Shown here piece after piece: positions 33,542-44,100 of a stretch of DNA of 64,000 nucleotides. A program made the position numbers and the translations under genes. The notes beneath the pieces were generated by a model. It was given only the letters and a program-made list of their open reading frames with translations. It made no database searches and had not been told where the DNA came from. How positions within the stretch are numbered: position 1 is the stretch's first letter; every line of letters starts with the position of its first letter. Source of the DNA: Ardenticatenales bacterium. GTDB taxonomy: Bacteria; Chloroflexota; Anaerolineae; Promineifilales; Promineifilaceae. The stretch lies in the NCBI GenBank assembly GCA_020634575.1, contig JACKBM010000016.1, forward strand, positions 44,501 through 108,500, in the 5' to 3' direction.

Positions 33542-34291
33542 TCAGGTTTCTGCCAACGCGTCTTTCTTAAAATCCACGAAACGATAGCCGACGCCACGTT
33601 CGGTCAGGATATAGGTTGGCTTGGCAGGATCGGGCTCGATTTTCTTGCGCAGATAGTTAATGTAAAGGCGCAGATAATGAGTCTCATCCCGATATTCATA
33701 ACCCCAGACTTTGGCCAACAGGGTATCGTGCGGAACGACCCAACCTGCATTCTGAATCAGGTGGTTGAGCAGCCGGTATTCCGTTGGCCGCAAATCGATG
33801 CGCTCACCTTCGACGATGACCTGGTGCCGGTTGAAATCAATGGACAACCGGTCATCGATCTTGAGAATGGTGCGTGGTGGTGGCGCGGACCAGTTGGCGC
33901 GACGCAGGACAGCCTGGACCCGGCTAAGCAGCTCACGCGGGCTGAATGGCTTGGTGATGTAATCATCAGCGCCGAGTTCCAGCCCCCGAATCTTGTCATC
34001 TTCATCTGCTTTGACGGTCAGGAGGACAACGGGCACGGTGGAAATGTCGCGCAGCAGCCGCAGGGTTTCAAAGCCATCCAGCTCCGGCATCATCACATCC
34101 ATGACGACGAGGTCGGGCAGATGCTGGCGCACTTGCTCCAGGGCTTGAATACCATTGCGCGCTTCGATGACCTGGTACCCTTCCAGTTCCAGGTTCATGC
34201 GAATGAACCGAATCATGCGCGGTTCATCGTCAACGACCAGCACCAGTTGCGGCGCGGCATTATCGAGTGAATCAGGGACGCGTTCTACCAT
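33542..34291 (-). CDS. OmpR/PhoB-type response regulator
   Basis: The 249-residue protein has a receiver domain (VVDDEPRM, phospho-acceptor Asp in [10 protein letters not shown], Lys in YITKPFS) and a winged-helix output domain ending in [12 protein letters not shown]. It should bind DNA direct repeats when phosphorylated. No histidine kinase is adjacent; the nearest, a hybrid kinase, is 7 kb away. It sits in an operon with FHA, a small protein and Rel, with gaps of 8 to 15 bp. Confidence 0.95.
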   Translation of the reverse strand: MVERVPDSLDNAAPQLVLVVDDEPRMIRFIRMNLELEGYQVIEARNGIQALEQVRQHLPDLVVMDVMMPELDGFETLRLLRDISTVPVVLLTVKADEDDKIRGLELGADDYITKPFSPRELLSRVQAVLRRANWSAPPPRTILKIDDRLSIDFNRHQVIVEGERIDLRPTEYRLLNHLIQNAGWVVPHDTLLAKVWGYEYRDETHYLRLYINYLRKKIEPDPAKPTYILTERGVGYRFVDFKKDALAET

Positions 34292-34306
34292 ATTACTCTT
34301 CTAGGT

Positions 34307-34549
34307 TTAGTCACGAACAAAACCGATGATTTCATCTGCATCATCGGACGGCATAATTTCCAGGAAGATGATCCGGTGCCAGGGCAGGACCATCGTGGTG
34401 ACCTCATCGGCCAGGTAAGGCAAGTCACGGCCATCCATTTTGCGGGGGTTGTGGACGACCAGGATATTGTCGGTAGTTTTCGGCAGTTCTTCAATTTCGC
34501 CGAGGGCCGGCTCTTCATTGGCGATATGGACAATGACTGAAATAGACAT
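34307..34549 (-). CDS. Small conserved-looking protein of the FHA/Rel operon
   Basis: This 80-residue protein is not recognised. It is acidic, begins with a beta strand (MSISVIVHIANEEPALGEIE) and ends IIGFVRD. It reads VHNPRKMDGRDLPYLADEV in the middle and has no membrane segment. It sits 9 bp after the FHA gene and 15 bp before the response regulator on the same strand, which supports it being real. It may be an adaptor in the same signalling pathway. Confidence 0.65.
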   Translation of the reverse strand: MSISVIVHIANEEPALGEIEELPKTTDNILVVHNPRKMDGRDLPYLADEVTTMVLPWHRIIFLEIMPSDDADEIIGFVRD

Positions 34550-34558
34550 AGGTAATTG

Positions 34559-35128
34559 TTAATCCAGAAAGACGTGTACAAGCAAGCGGCCAAAACGTAT
34601 CTCGTCACCACTTCTGATGGGGTAGGGCAGCTCAGGTGGGATACGGAAATTGTTGAGCGATGTGCCGTTGGTGCTGGTCAGATCAACCAGCAAGACGCCG
34701 CGATTGGAGCGACGGACAGCCGCATGCACCCGGGATACCCCTTTCTGGGCGCCGCCATCATGGGTCAGGTCCAGTTCCGGGTAATAACCATGGGCCGGAT
34801 CAGCGCGCCCGACCCGGATTTCATCCGAGATCTTGAGCGAGAGGCGCCGGCCGCTAATGGGGATCACAAAGGTGATCTGCTGGGCGGATGCCGTGTCTAC
34901 CATGCTTTGCCCCAATAGAGAGGGTGGCGGAGTCATGTCAGCTTCATCGTAGAATGGGGTTTCGTTCTGGGGCAGATAATCTATCGTGCGCGCCAGCCCA
35001 GTTGAGGGGGCAGCCTCGAGACCGGCCGGTTCCGCCGGCATCTCTCGATCCAGCAAGAAGGCCCCACACTCTTCGCAAAACAGAGAACCTGCGGGTGAAG
35101 TTGCTCCACATTCCTTGCAGGTCACCAT
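34559..35128 (-). CDS. Zinc-ribbon and FHA-domain protein
   Basis: The protein has about 189 residues. Residues 4-24 hold two cysteine pairs (CKECG and CEECG), a zinc ribbon. After a linker of about 70 residues comes an FHA domain (residues about 85-185) with the family's GRADP, SRVHAAV and TSTNGTSLN motifs. FHA domains bind phosphothreonine, so this is a likely target or reader of the Ser/Thr kinase encoded upstream. The ATG at 35128 is preferred. A promoter precedes it. Confidence 0.9.
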   Translation of the reverse strand: MVTCKECGATSPAGSLFCEECGAFLLDREMPAEPAGLEAAPSTGLARTIDYLPQNETPFYDEADMTPPPSLLGQSMVDTASAQQITFVIPISGRRLSLKISDEIRVGRADPAHGYYPELDLTHDGGAQKGVSRVHAAVRRSNRGVLLVDLTSTNGTSLNNFRIPPELPYPIRSGDEIRFGRLLVHVFLD

Positions 35129-35215
35129 TGCCCTGATCCTCTCCACTCGTCCTTGTGCTCCACCAGATTGTAATTGTCTCTTATTAATGGCCCCCGTCCA
35201 GCACAGGGTTCAACC

Positions 35216-35244
35216 ATTATAAGGTGAATCATGACTGACGTCTA
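35216..35244 (-). promoter_or_regulatory. Promoter of the FHA-Rel operon
   Basis: On the minus strand TAGACG (35239-35244), a 17-bp spacer and TATAAT (35216-35221) lie about 90 bp upstream of the FHA start. A near-palindrome CTTACATCGACGTAAG (35262-35277) lies just upstream and may be an operator or the end of the VWA transcript. Confidence 0.55.
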
Positions 35245-35293
35245 TTTGGCCAACAATGTTCTTACATCGACGTAAGCTTGCCTGGCAACCAGA

Positions 35294-36535
35294 CTAGCCA
35301 TTTAATTTGCCTGACAACAGCCGCCGCGTCCCATATTTGAGTCGCTTGTGGCCTTCGTCAGACATGGACCCCAACTGTTGCAGCCGGCGTGTTTCGTTGG
35401 CGGCCTGTTGGGCCAGTTCGCGAAACCCGGCCCCTTGCAGCCGTTTGGTTAACTGTTCCATGCGCCGGGTCGCAGTTTCCAGGCGGCCAGCTTCCACGTC
35501 CTGCCATGCCTTCTCGTTCATCCGGTAATAGGTCAACGCCTGCACTGCCTGGACCAGCTCCGGATCGAGCTCTGGTGTGTTGGCTGATTCGACAACCGCG
35601 AGCACCTGTTTGCCCGTGACTCTGGCCAGCTCATTTTCCAGGCCGATCAGCTCGGCGCTGACCTGGTAAGGGAGTTCCAGGAAACTCCCCAGCTCTTGTG
35701 GCCCGACGCCGATTTCCAGCAGGCAGGTGACCGGCGTGCTGCCTTCCAGCATACCCAGCTTGAGAATGTTCTTCTCTACCGGAACCGGCTGCACATAAGG
35801 GCTGACCTTAAAAGCGAAGCGGATACCGACGCGGGTGGGAAAGCGATATTGCAGCTGAACGTTCTGGGCAAACATCATGCCTAACCCTTCAATCTGATTC
35901 TCCAGATAGGCGATGATCTGCTGTGGCAGTTCAATAAAGGCCGAACGGCCCCCGGAAGGCGCCACCAGCGCATCCAGGAACTCATCATTCCACTCCGTGC
36001 CCAGGCCAAAGGCACTCATGCTGACCCCTTTTTCGGCCGCATCTTTGGCCAGCAACAAACATTGTTCAGAATCGCCGTAGGTATGGCCATCCGTCAGCAA
36101 AATCATGTGGCTGACGTGCTCGTCAATCCGCTCTTTGCGCAGTTCACGCAGACCAGCCTGCAAACCCTGGTAGATTTCGGTAGCGCCGGAAGCAATGATG
36201 CTGTTGATGCGAGAGACCAGCGCAACCTTGTTGCCCACTTTCTGTGAGGGAATAACAACCTGCGCCCGGTCGCTGAAGGTGACGATTGAGATGTTGTCAC
36301 CCGCTGAGAGTTTGTCGACAACCAGGCTGGCCGCGGCCTTCACCTGGTTCAGGCGGGAGCCACGCATAGAGGTACTGCGATCAATGACGAGGCTAATGTT
36401 TAAAGGCGCCCGCCGACGTTGGGCCGATTCCCCCGGGGCGACCTTGAGTAGAAGGTAAATCAGTTGTTCGGATGGTAACGCATTGAGCTGGTCGTGCGAT
36501 GTCTTGATCGTTACCTGCAACGCATTTTGCGGCAT
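35294..36535 (-). CDS. VWA-domain protein
   Basis: The 413-residue protein has a von Willebrand factor A domain at residues about 40-215 with a complete metal site: DRSTS, the SGATE threonine and ILLTDGHTYG. The C-terminal 180 residues are a beta domain followed by a helical tail. No signal peptide or membrane segment is present, so it acts in the cytoplasm. It is 6 bp downstream of the PP2C gene, which follows the kinase gene. VWA proteins often pair with kinases and phosphatases in signalling units. Confidence 0.9.
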   Translation of the reverse strand: MPQNALQVTIKTSHDQLNALPSEQLIYLLLKVAPGESAQRRRAPLNISLVIDRSTSMRGSRLNQVKAAASLVVDKLSAGDNISIVTFSDRAQVVIPSQKVGNKVALVSRINSIIASGATEIYQGLQAGLRELRKERIDEHVSHMILLTDGHTYGDSEQCLLLAKDAAEKGVSMSAFGLGTEWNDEFLDALVAPSGGRSAFIELPQQIIAYLENQIEGLGMMFAQNVQLQYRFPTRVGIRFAFKVSPYVQPVPVEKNILKLGMLEGSTPVTCLLEIGVGPQELGSFLELPYQVSAELIGLENELARVTGKQVLAVVESANTPELDPELVQAVQALTYYRMNEKAWQDVEAGRLETATRRMEQLTKRLQGAGFRELAQQAANETRRLQQLGSMSDEGHKRLKYGTRRLLSGKLNG

Positions 36536-36541
36536 ATCGTG

Positions 36542-37591
36542 TTATCGCGAAAACTCGATCAATACTCCGGTTATGTTGTCGTGACCGCCTGCCGCCAGAG
36601 CCAACTGGATCAGGTGTTCGACCATCTCATCCAGTGACCAGTCGGCACGTTGCAGCGTATCCTTGATTACGTCTGCCGGCACGAGACCCCACAGGCCATC
36701 GCTGCATAACAGCAGCTTACCACTTTCCGGTACGGGCCTGCGCGATATATCGATCTCGAGTTCGCCCCCCTGTCCAACCGCACGGTACAACACATTGCGA
36801 TGGGGATGCTTTTCGGCTTCTTCAGCCGTTAATTGGCCAGCATCCTGCAGCCGCTGCACCAATGTATGATCTGTGGTCAGTAGTGTCAGCTCGTCATCCA
36901 CCAGCAAATAGGCTCGGCTATCCCCAACGTGGGTCAGGAAGATGCGATTGCCCATGACCAGCGCCATGGTCAGGGTCGTACCCATATCCTTATCCGGATC
37001 GGGGCTGAAGATGGCGATATTGGCTGCCTGCACGGCAGAGTGTAATACATCCTGAACCGGTTCCGGGCCGTTTTCAGATTCGTTGACAAGGGGTAAGTAG
37101 ATGCGCTCCAGGACCTGCCCCGCCACCATCCGCGAAACCATCCGGCTGGCCACGTGACCATTATGGTGCCCACCCATCCCATCAGCCACGATGTATAGGC
37201 CAAAGGGAGGCATAGGCTCCTGACCGCCGGTCTGCGGCTGCAGCACAAAGCAGGCATCCTCATTGCGGCCCCGCAGTGCGCCGATATGGCAACGATAGGC
37301 AAAATCCAGGTTGAGCGGTTTGACAGGTACCGCTTTGGCCACAATGGTGGCCATAATGGGATTATCAGTAGGTGGGGGCGTCAGTGGGGCTGTCTGGGCC
37401 AGCTGTTGCGTCAATTCGTCGCCAGTAAGGCCATCTGCTACCAACGTTTCCGGAACCACCACTTCATCAACTGCCGGCCCGATCTCCGTTTCCATTACAT
37501 TTTCAGACATAGATTCGTCCGTTGTTGGCGCCTCTTCGGCGTCCGCAGGCTCAGCTGATACTTGGTCCCGCTTCTTATTTTTCTCAGTCAA
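36542..37591 (-). CDS. PP2C-family protein phosphatase
   Basis: The 349-residue protein has an acidic, low-complexity N-terminus (about 95 residues) followed by a PP2C domain with the metal-binding motifs GRNEDACF, VADGMGGH, VGDSRAYL, CSDGLWG and GGHDNITG. It would dephosphorylate Ser/Thr targets of the adjacent kinase. The frame starts at a TTG (37591); an internal ATG at 37510 is an alternative. It lies 29 bp after the kinase gene and 6 bp before the VWA gene. Confidence 0.92.
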   Translation of the reverse strand: MTEKNKKRDQVSAEPADAEEAPTTDESMSENVMETEIGPAVDEVVVPETLVADGLTGDELTQQLAQTAPLTPPPTDNPIMATIVAKAVPVKPLNLDFAYRCHIGALRGRNEDACFVLQPQTGGQEPMPPFGLYIVADGMGGHHNGHVASRMVSRMVAGQVLERIYLPLVNESENGPEPVQDVLHSAVQAANIAIFSPDPDKDMGTTLTMALVMGNRIFLTHVGDSRAYLLVDDELTLLTTDHTLVQRLQDAGQLTAEEAEKHPHRNVLYRAVGQGGELEIDISRRPVPESGKLLLCSDGLWGLVPADVIKDTLQRADWSLDEMVEHLIQLALAAGGHDNITGVLIEFSR

Positions 37592-37620
37592 TTGGCGTAC
37601 GCTTCCTACGAAAATTCTGT

Positions 37621-39636
37621 TTAGAGCGGCAGCGCGTAAATTTTGTGATTGGTGGCGCCAAAATAAACGACGCCGTCAACAATCGTTGGTGAGCCAATAA
37701 TCTGGCTATTCGTGTCATAACGCCAGCGTAACTGCCCCCGCTTCGTATCCAAACTGTAAACGCTACCATCGGTTGAGCCAAGATAAACGGCTTTTTCCCA
37801 GACGGCCGGGCTGCCCGGTATCTGCCCTTCCGTCTCATATTCCCATACCTTGCGGCCGGAATCAAGATCCAGCGCGTACAGCCGGCCGTCGGACGAGCCG
37901 ATGTAGACGGTGTCATCCACAATGATGGGTGATGAGATGATGGGGCGCCGGGCCCGGAAGCGCCAGACGGCCCAGCCAGTGCCGGCATCCAGCGCATAAA
38001 TTGTCGAGTCCATCGAACCAACGACGACGAGATCGTCGGCGACGGCCGGCGAAGAGGTAACTGCCCGCCGCGCCTGGAACTGCCATTTGATCTTGCCGGT
38101 CAGATCGACGGCAAAGACGTAGCCACCTTCGCTGCCAAAATAGACCATCTCCCCGCTGATACAGGGTGAGGAGCGGACCGGGCTGTGCGCCTGCGCTTTC
38201 CAGGCCAGGCGGCCATTGTTGGCGTTGGTCGCGTAAAGGTAGCCGTCGTCCGAGCCGAAAAAGACATGGTCAAAATCAACCCGTGGCGAGGAATAAACCG
38301 GTCCATCCGTCTCATAGAACCAGAGCGATTGGCCGCTGCGTTGATTGACCGCGTAAAGCCGGTTATCCGCCGAACCAAAAAAGACCGCATCCCCATGGAC
38401 GTAAGGCGACGAAGCGATTTCATCCTGGGCCGGGAACTTCCAGATAAATTTGCCCGTGCTGGCATTGAGCGCGTAAAGGTTGTTGTCGTAGGCGCTCATA
38501 AAAACGACGCCGTTGGCTACCGCCGCGGTCGAGCGGATCTCATCCTCACACTGGAAGGTCCAGAGCGGCTCGACGCCGGTCTCGGATGGGGCCGCTGGTT
38601 CGACGGGCGGTTTCTTGCTCAGGGCTGTCGGGGCGGCTTGCGTATTGAGCGAGCGCTGGGTCAGATTAGCGGTGTCCGGCGCCGCAGTCGCGACGTTGTT
38701 GGCGCCGGCCTGTGGCCGGGTCAGCGGCGGCGGCGTCACCACCTCCTGGTTGGTCAGGGCGATCTGCTGCAACGCTTCACGCAACGCCAGGGCGTCCGGG
38801 TAGCGATCCGTTGTGTTATAGGACAGGCAGCGCATGACCACATCACAGAAGGGCTGGGAGACATTCGGGTTGAAGGCGTGGATGGGCCTTTCCGAGAAAG
38901 AGAAGGGCGGTTCCAGCCGCGGGTCTTTGAGGGTTAGCAGATGATGGACGGTGGCGCCAAAGGCGTAGACGTCACCGGCCGGTCCCGCCTGCCCCCGGTA
39001 CTGCTCCGGCGGCGCATACCCTTCCGTCCCGATCGTCGTCCCCCGCTCCGCCGACTCAAATACCTTGGCGATACCAAAGTCAATCAGGTGAATGACATTG
39101 GACGGGTCCAGAATGATGTTGGATGGCTTGAGGTCACGGAAAACAACCGGCTGTGGCTTTTGGCCATGCAGGTAAAAAAGCACATCGCACAACTGCACCG
39201 CCCAATCCAGCACTTCGGACTCTTCGAACAGCTCTTTGCGCTCACTGGCCAGGGCATCCAAATCTTTGCCGCGGATGAACTCCATGACCACATAGCTGCG
39301 CTCCCCCTCCGTAAAATAATCATAGACTGTGGGGATCGAAGGGTGGTCCAGGGTCGCCAGGATGTTGGCTTCGCGCTCAAACAGGGAGATGGAGACCTCG
39401 CGCATCTGCGGGTCCGGCGCGGTATTCACCATCTCCTTCACGGCACAGAGCTTGGTGACAGTAGGGAAGCGCATGTCACGGGCCTGGTAAACGGCGCTAA
39501 AGCCGCCGACACCCAGCGTGCCCATGATCTGATAGCGGTCCTGCAGCATCTGGCCCGGCTGTAGCTGACTGCCCTTCTTCGGTGCAGGTCGACGTAATTG
39601 CCGGCTCGCAAGCTGTCTGGTTGTTAGTCCGCCCAT
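37621..39636 (-). CDS. Ser/Thr protein kinase with PQQ-type beta-propeller
   Basis: The 671-residue protein starts with a Hanks-type kinase domain (residues about 35-290). It has the glycine loop GTLGVGGFSAVY, VAIK-equivalent CAVKEM, the catalytic loop FRDLKPSN, where Phe replaces the usual His, and DFGIAK. After a Pro/Ala-rich linker the C-terminal 310 residues form about eight PQQ-like propeller blades (repeated YALNASTGKFIWKF, LYALDLDSGRKVWEY and similar). No membrane helix is seen, so the sensor would be cytoplasmic. It heads a kinase-phosphatase-VWA operon. Confidence 0.92.
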   Translation of the reverse strand: MGGLTTRQLASRQLRRPAPKKGSQLQPGQMLQDRYQIMGTLGVGGFSAVYQARDMRFPTVTKLCAVKEMVNTAPDPQMREVSISLFEREANILATLDHPSIPTVYDYFTEGERSYVVMEFIRGKDLDALASERKELFEESEVLDWAVQLCDVLFYLHGQKPQPVVFRDLKPSNIILDPSNVIHLIDFGIAKVFESAERGTTIGTEGYAPPEQYRGQAGPAGDVYAFGATVHHLLTLKDPRLEPPFSFSERPIHAFNPNVSQPFCDVVMRCLSYNTTDRYPDALALREALQQIALTNQEVVTPPPLTRPQAGANNVATAAPDTANLTQRSLNTQAAPTALSKKPPVEPAAPSETGVEPLWTFQCEDEIRSTAAVANGVVFMSAYDNNLYALNASTGKFIWKFPAQDEIASSPYVHGDAVFFGSADNRLYAVNQRSGQSLWFYETDGPVYSSPRVDFDHVFFGSDDGYLYATNANNGRLAWKAQAHSPVRSSPCISGEMVYFGSEGGYVFAVDLTGKIKWQFQARRAVTSSPAVADDLVVVGSMDSTIYALDAGTGWAVWRFRARRPIISSPIIVDDTVYIGSSDGRLYALDLDSGRKVWEYETEGQIPGSPAVWEKAVYLGSTDGSVYSLDTKRGQLRWRYDTNSQIIGSPTIVDGVVYFGATNHKIYALPL

Positions 39637-39680
39637 GCAATCTTTCCCTTTTGCTTCATAGCGGGATAGGAAACGCAGGA

Positions 39681-39776
39681 GAATAATCCGCTGTCAGATT
39701 ATTCCGAAGTTACCCCGTCTTCATTGGCTCTCATTGGTAGGGATAACGAAAATCCGTCAGCCTAAGTTACCCCGTC
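39681..39776 (-). promoter_or_regulatory. Repeat-rich upstream region of the kinase operon
   Basis: The inverted repeat GAATAATC (39681-39688) / GATTATTC (39697-39704) is followed by two direct copies of AAGTTACCCCGTC at 39707-39719 and 39764-39776, 57 bp apart. This 193-bp gap holds no gene. The repeats look like binding sites, but no clear -35/-10 pair was identified. Confidence 0.35.
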
Positions 39777-39829
39777 GGATGGCAATAGTACCGCCACCCA
39801 ACAATTATATGAGGATATGGCGTCATTAA

Positions 39830-40579
39830 TCAAGCAAACCTATCTCCTATTCGTTGCCAGGTGCGTTCGCCGCCAACCGTGTCCATATAACCGCCAACCT
39901 GGCGGCGTAAATCAGCATCATCGGTAAAAAATGTGCTGAGCTGGGAGCGATAACGGGCGATGGCGGCAAATTTGGCTTCGCGACCGGCCGGTGTCACCGG
40001 CCAGCTCCGGACCTGCCAGGCCGGGTCCGCCGCCAGCGCCGCCAGCGGCGCGCCATCCCGCTGGACATAGGGATAATCCTCGTAATAAAGCAGCCCGGCG
40101 CCAAACTGCTCTTCCGCCGCCGCTCGCACCAGCTGATGATCTACATGATTCCCCATCGCCAGCGGCGCGATGATTTCTGCTGCCGCCAATGCCCCCATCC
40201 GGGCTGCCAGCTCGGCCACCACCGTCATCTCGTCCGGATGGACCGGGCCAAAAATCGCTTCATCACCCACGTAGTAGGGTGGCTCGCCCCGATAGATACA
40301 GTCCGGCAGCGACCAATGCTCGTAAGCAGCCCCCAGACTGGTAACGGCGGCGATGTCCTCATCCTGGCGCTCGCGGACAGCGCTCTCTGCCACTTCCCAG
40401 CGGCTATGCAGGGAGGCGATATAGTCGTTCATCTGCCCGGCTGCCGGCTCACCGGCCATGACGGTCAGGACGAGAATCTTCTGACCCGCCTGGACCCGGT
40501 CAAAAATCTGGCCGCCGCAGGAGAGCACAGCATCATCCAGATGGGGCGCCAGGTAAATGGCGTCGTAAGGCATTGTCAT
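39830..40579 (-). CDS. PIG-L family deacetylase
   Basis: The 249-residue protein has the PIG-L/LmbE start motif APHLDDAVLSCGG, whose His-Asp-Asp residues bind zinc, and the second His site in MGNHVDHQLV. It would remove an acetyl group from an N-acetylglucosamine-type sugar or a related amide. The start overlaps the NUDIX stop codon by 4 bp (ATGA), so the two are translationally coupled. No glycosyltransferase is nearby. Confidence 0.9.
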   Translation of the reverse strand: MTMPYDAIYLAPHLDDAVLSCGGQIFDRVQAGQKILVLTVMAGEPAAGQMNDYIASLHSRWEVAESAVRERQDEDIAAVTSLGAAYEHWSLPDCIYRGEPPYYVGDEAIFGPVHPDEMTVVAELAARMGALAAAEIIAPLAMGNHVDHQLVRAAAEEQFGAGLLYYEDYPYVQRDGAPLAALAADPAWQVRSWPVTPAGREAKFAAIARYRSQLSTFFTDDADLRRQVGGYMDTVGGERTWQRIGDRFA

Positions 40580-41133
40580 GAGTTGGCCTGGCGGGCCAGG
40601 TATTGCCCGTACCAGTACATCGCCATGATCGTCAGGGAGTGGGTGATGGCGCCGCTCTCGATCAGCCGGTGAACCTCAGCCAGGGGGACCAGTTCGATGG
40701 TGATCTGCTCGGTGCCATCCAGCTGCTGCGCGCCGGCCAGGCGCACGTTTTGGGCCAGGTAAGTGTAACAATGGTTGTTGAGGAAGGCGGGATTGGCCGC
40801 GGCCCGGCCCAGCCTGATCATTTCCTCGGCCACGTAGCCGGTCTCTTCACGCAACTCGCGGGCGGCCGTATGGCCGGGTTCGGGATCTTCCGGGTCCACC
40901 ATGCCGGACGGCACCTCAAGAGTGAACTCCTCGGTGCCAAAGCGGAACTGGCGCACCATGAGGATGTCACCGGCCGGTGTCACCGGCACCACATTGATCC
41001 ACTCCGGCGCTTCCAGCACAAAAAACCGATGCTGCGCACCGTCGATCGGGGATTCATACTGATCCTCGCGCAAACGGAAGATTTTGTAAAAGCCCAGCTC
41101 CTTGCTGGTCAGTTTACGCCATGGCTTGAGCAT
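40576..41133 (-). CDS. NUDIX hydrolase (ADP-ribose pyrophosphatase-like)
   Basis: The 185-residue protein has a complete Nudix box, AARELREETGYVAEEM (G-x5-E-x7-REUxEExGU pattern begins at the preceding Gly), and the N-terminal beta strand block VVPVTPAGDILMVRQFRFG typical of ADP-ribose pyrophosphatases. The Pro-Ala-Gly in that block is encoded by an ACCGGCCGGT palindrome. It precedes the PIG-L deacetylase gene with a 4-bp overlap. Confidence 0.92.
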   Translation of the reverse strand: MLKPWRKLTSKELGFYKIFRLREDQYESPIDGAQHRFFVLEAPEWINVVPVTPAGDILMVRQFRFGTEEFTLEVPSGMVDPEDPEPGHTAARELREETGYVAEEMIRLGRAAANPAFLNNHCYTYLAQNVRLAGAQQLDGTEQITIELVPLAEVHRLIESGAITHSLTIMAMYWYGQYLARQANS

Positions 41134-41184
41134 TTATCTTTCCTTCTATGATCGGATTGTGTCATCCGGGGAATATGTTTGAGC

Positions 41185-44100
41185 TTATGCGCTGCCAATG
41201 GTACTTGGCGGGCGCCTGTTTTCCAAGACAGCCTGGATACATTCCAGCAAGGCCTGGGCATCGTACGGTTTTTGCAGGAAGCCATTGACGCCACCATGGA
41301 CCAACCGTTCCTTGGCCGACAGATCACCAAAGCCGGTGGAGAGAACGACCTTCACGTCCGGGTTGAGCCGGCGCAGCCGCTGAAATGTCTCCTCACCATC
41401 CATCTTGGGCATGGTCAGGTCCAGCAGGACGAGCGCGACCTCATCATGATGGCGCTGGAAGTAGCGCAGCCCGGCCACACCATCCTGGGCGGTGATGACC
41501 TCCAACCCGGCCAGCCCGAGGATATCGGCGGCCGCCTCGCGCACATGGTATTCGTCGTCGATCACCAGGATGGCGCCTGACGCGGTTGGCGTCGGCAGCG
41601 GCGTGACCGGCTCCTCCACAGCTGTAATTGTTGACGCCGGCAGCACGATCCAGAAGCCGGTGCCCTGGCCCGGTTCACTGTCAATCCAGATGCGCCCCTG
41701 GTGATTTTGGATGATGCCTTGAGTGGCTGAAAGGCCCAACCCATGTCCATTGGTTTTGGTGGAGAAGAAGGGGTCAAAAACCTGCCCCCGGGTGACGCCA
41801 TCCATGCCGACTCCTGTGTCCCGGACGAGGAGGCAGACGTACCGGCCGGTTGCCAGATCAGGCCATTGATTAAAAGGATGGAGATTTTGCTGCCCGGACC
41901 AGCTTACCGTGCGCGTGCAAATATTGATCTTGCCCTTGCCCTCCGGCAATGCCTGGGCCGCATTGATGGCCAGATTCATGACCACTTGCTGAATCTGGCC
42001 CTTGTCCCCCTCAATAAGCGGCAGGTCGGGCTCCAGATCAAATGTCAGTTCGCCACTACGTGGCACGATGGTCTCCAGCAGGCCGCCGTTATTCTGAATC
42101 AGTTGATTGAGATCCAGCGGCTCGATTACAAACTCTTCCTTGCCCGCGTAGGCCAGCATCTGTCGCACCAGGCTGGCCGCGATGCGGGTGGATTGAATGG
42201 CCTTTTCTACATTTTTGCTGGCAGGGTGGTCGGCGCCCAGTTTGGCGCTAACCAATGAGGTCTGCCCCAGAACACCCGTCAACAAGTTGTTGAAATCATG
42301 GGCAATGCCGCCGGCTAGCAGCCCCAAACTTTCCAGCTTCTGGGTACGCTGCATGAGGGCATCTGACATTTGCCGCCGCATGGCGACACCGAGGGTGTCA
42401 GCCGCAGCCTGGAGCGCGTCTTCTACCGCGGTTTCCCAGGTACGCGCTGTCCTGAATACCCCAAAACCAATGACGCCCCACCAGGCCAGGTTCACAAAAA
42501 TAGGGGCTAATAGCAGCGACTGAATACCCTGTTTCTGCAGTTGAGCTTGCTGAGCGGGTGGCAGCTTCTCGGTGATGATCGAGACCATCTGCCGGTTGCG
42601 AAATGATTCTTGCCAGTTGATGAATGTGGTCGTATCCAGCTCAGGCTTAGCTGTTGCGTAGGCAAAATCGGGATGGACCCAGATCGCCTGCTGCTGATAA
42701 CAGAGGTTGTTGGAGTTTTCAGGTAGATGTTGAACGACGAAGGCACAATCGACCGAGGCCGCCAGGGCCAGACGTTCCAGCACATCCGGCAAACAGCTTT
42801 GCCAGCTCTGGCTGCTCAGAAATGCCTCAGCGGTATAGCGCACCGCTTGCAGCAAGGTGTCGCGTCGGCGTAACTCGACCTCGGCAGCCTGGCGCACCTG
42901 GATCTCGGCTGTAGCAGCCTGGTAGAGCCGGGCATTATCCAGGGCAATGGCCGCGAGCTGGGCAAAACGGCGCAGCAGTTCAACTTCGACTGCCGAAAAC
43001 GGTTTGTCTGCCTCCATCCGGCCTAGAGTAAACAGGCCGCTGACGCGCCGGCCGGACAGCAAGGGGACACCGATTACAGCCTGAGGCGGCGTGCCCGGCC
43101 CAGGATTATGTTGCCCGGCCCATTCAGGGTAATCATTGACTACCACGATCTCGGCGCGCTGCCAGGCCAGGCCGGTCGCCCCCTGCCCGCGCCGGAGCGT
43201 ATGGCCGACATCGACCGAAAACGGTCCTGTCCCTATCGTAATTCGGGCCTCGTCATTCTCATTGACAAGGCAAAAGATCCCATGGTCGGTATCGACAAGT
43301 TCACAGGCGCGTTGCACGATATTCTGTTGCACGCGATCCAGTTCCAGGTGCTCCAATACGTCTAGAGAGAGCTCGTGCAGGCTCCCCAGTAGATCGCTTT
43401 GCTGTTGGATCTGCTGGCGATTGGCGCGTTCGTCCGTTACATCTCGGGCCAGGATCAGGATCTCGTTTTGACCACTGGGTGTGGCCCTTAGCTCTAGCAG
43501 GCGTGGGCCGTTCATTGCCCCGAAGGGCAATTCGATCTCGGCGGTGACAAGCTGGTTATGCTGCGCCACCTCCCGCAGCATCCGGTTGAAAATCGACCGC
43601 TGCGACTCCGGCAAAATGCTGCTGATATATTGACCCTTGAAGCTCTCCAAATCGTAGACTTTGGGCAAGTTGGCAGGCAATTGCAAATCGAGGATATACC
43701 CATCCGGGCTGACGCGGCCGATCCAGTCTGGAAAGGCCGCCAGAAATGCGCGCTGCCGCTGTTCTGACAGGCGCAGTTCGTATTCGAAATTTTGTCTGTC
43801 CTGGACGGAGCGCGCCACGATGACGAAGCCGTTGACATTGGGCATGGTGCGGGCATCACGGCCCAGGACTTCCCAGAATTGATAGGTGCCGCTGGCTGAA
43901 AGCAAGCGGATAACGACCGGTTTACGCTTTTGGCTGCCTGCGGAAATGCGAGCAAAGCGGTGGGCTATTTCACTGAGATCTTCAGGATGAAGAAACTCGC
44001 TGGCGGCTCGTCCCATCATCTCCTCTGGTCGCCAGCCGAGATGATCCTGGACCGCCTCATTGATATAGCGAATGACCATCCGTTCGTCGAGTACTGCCAG

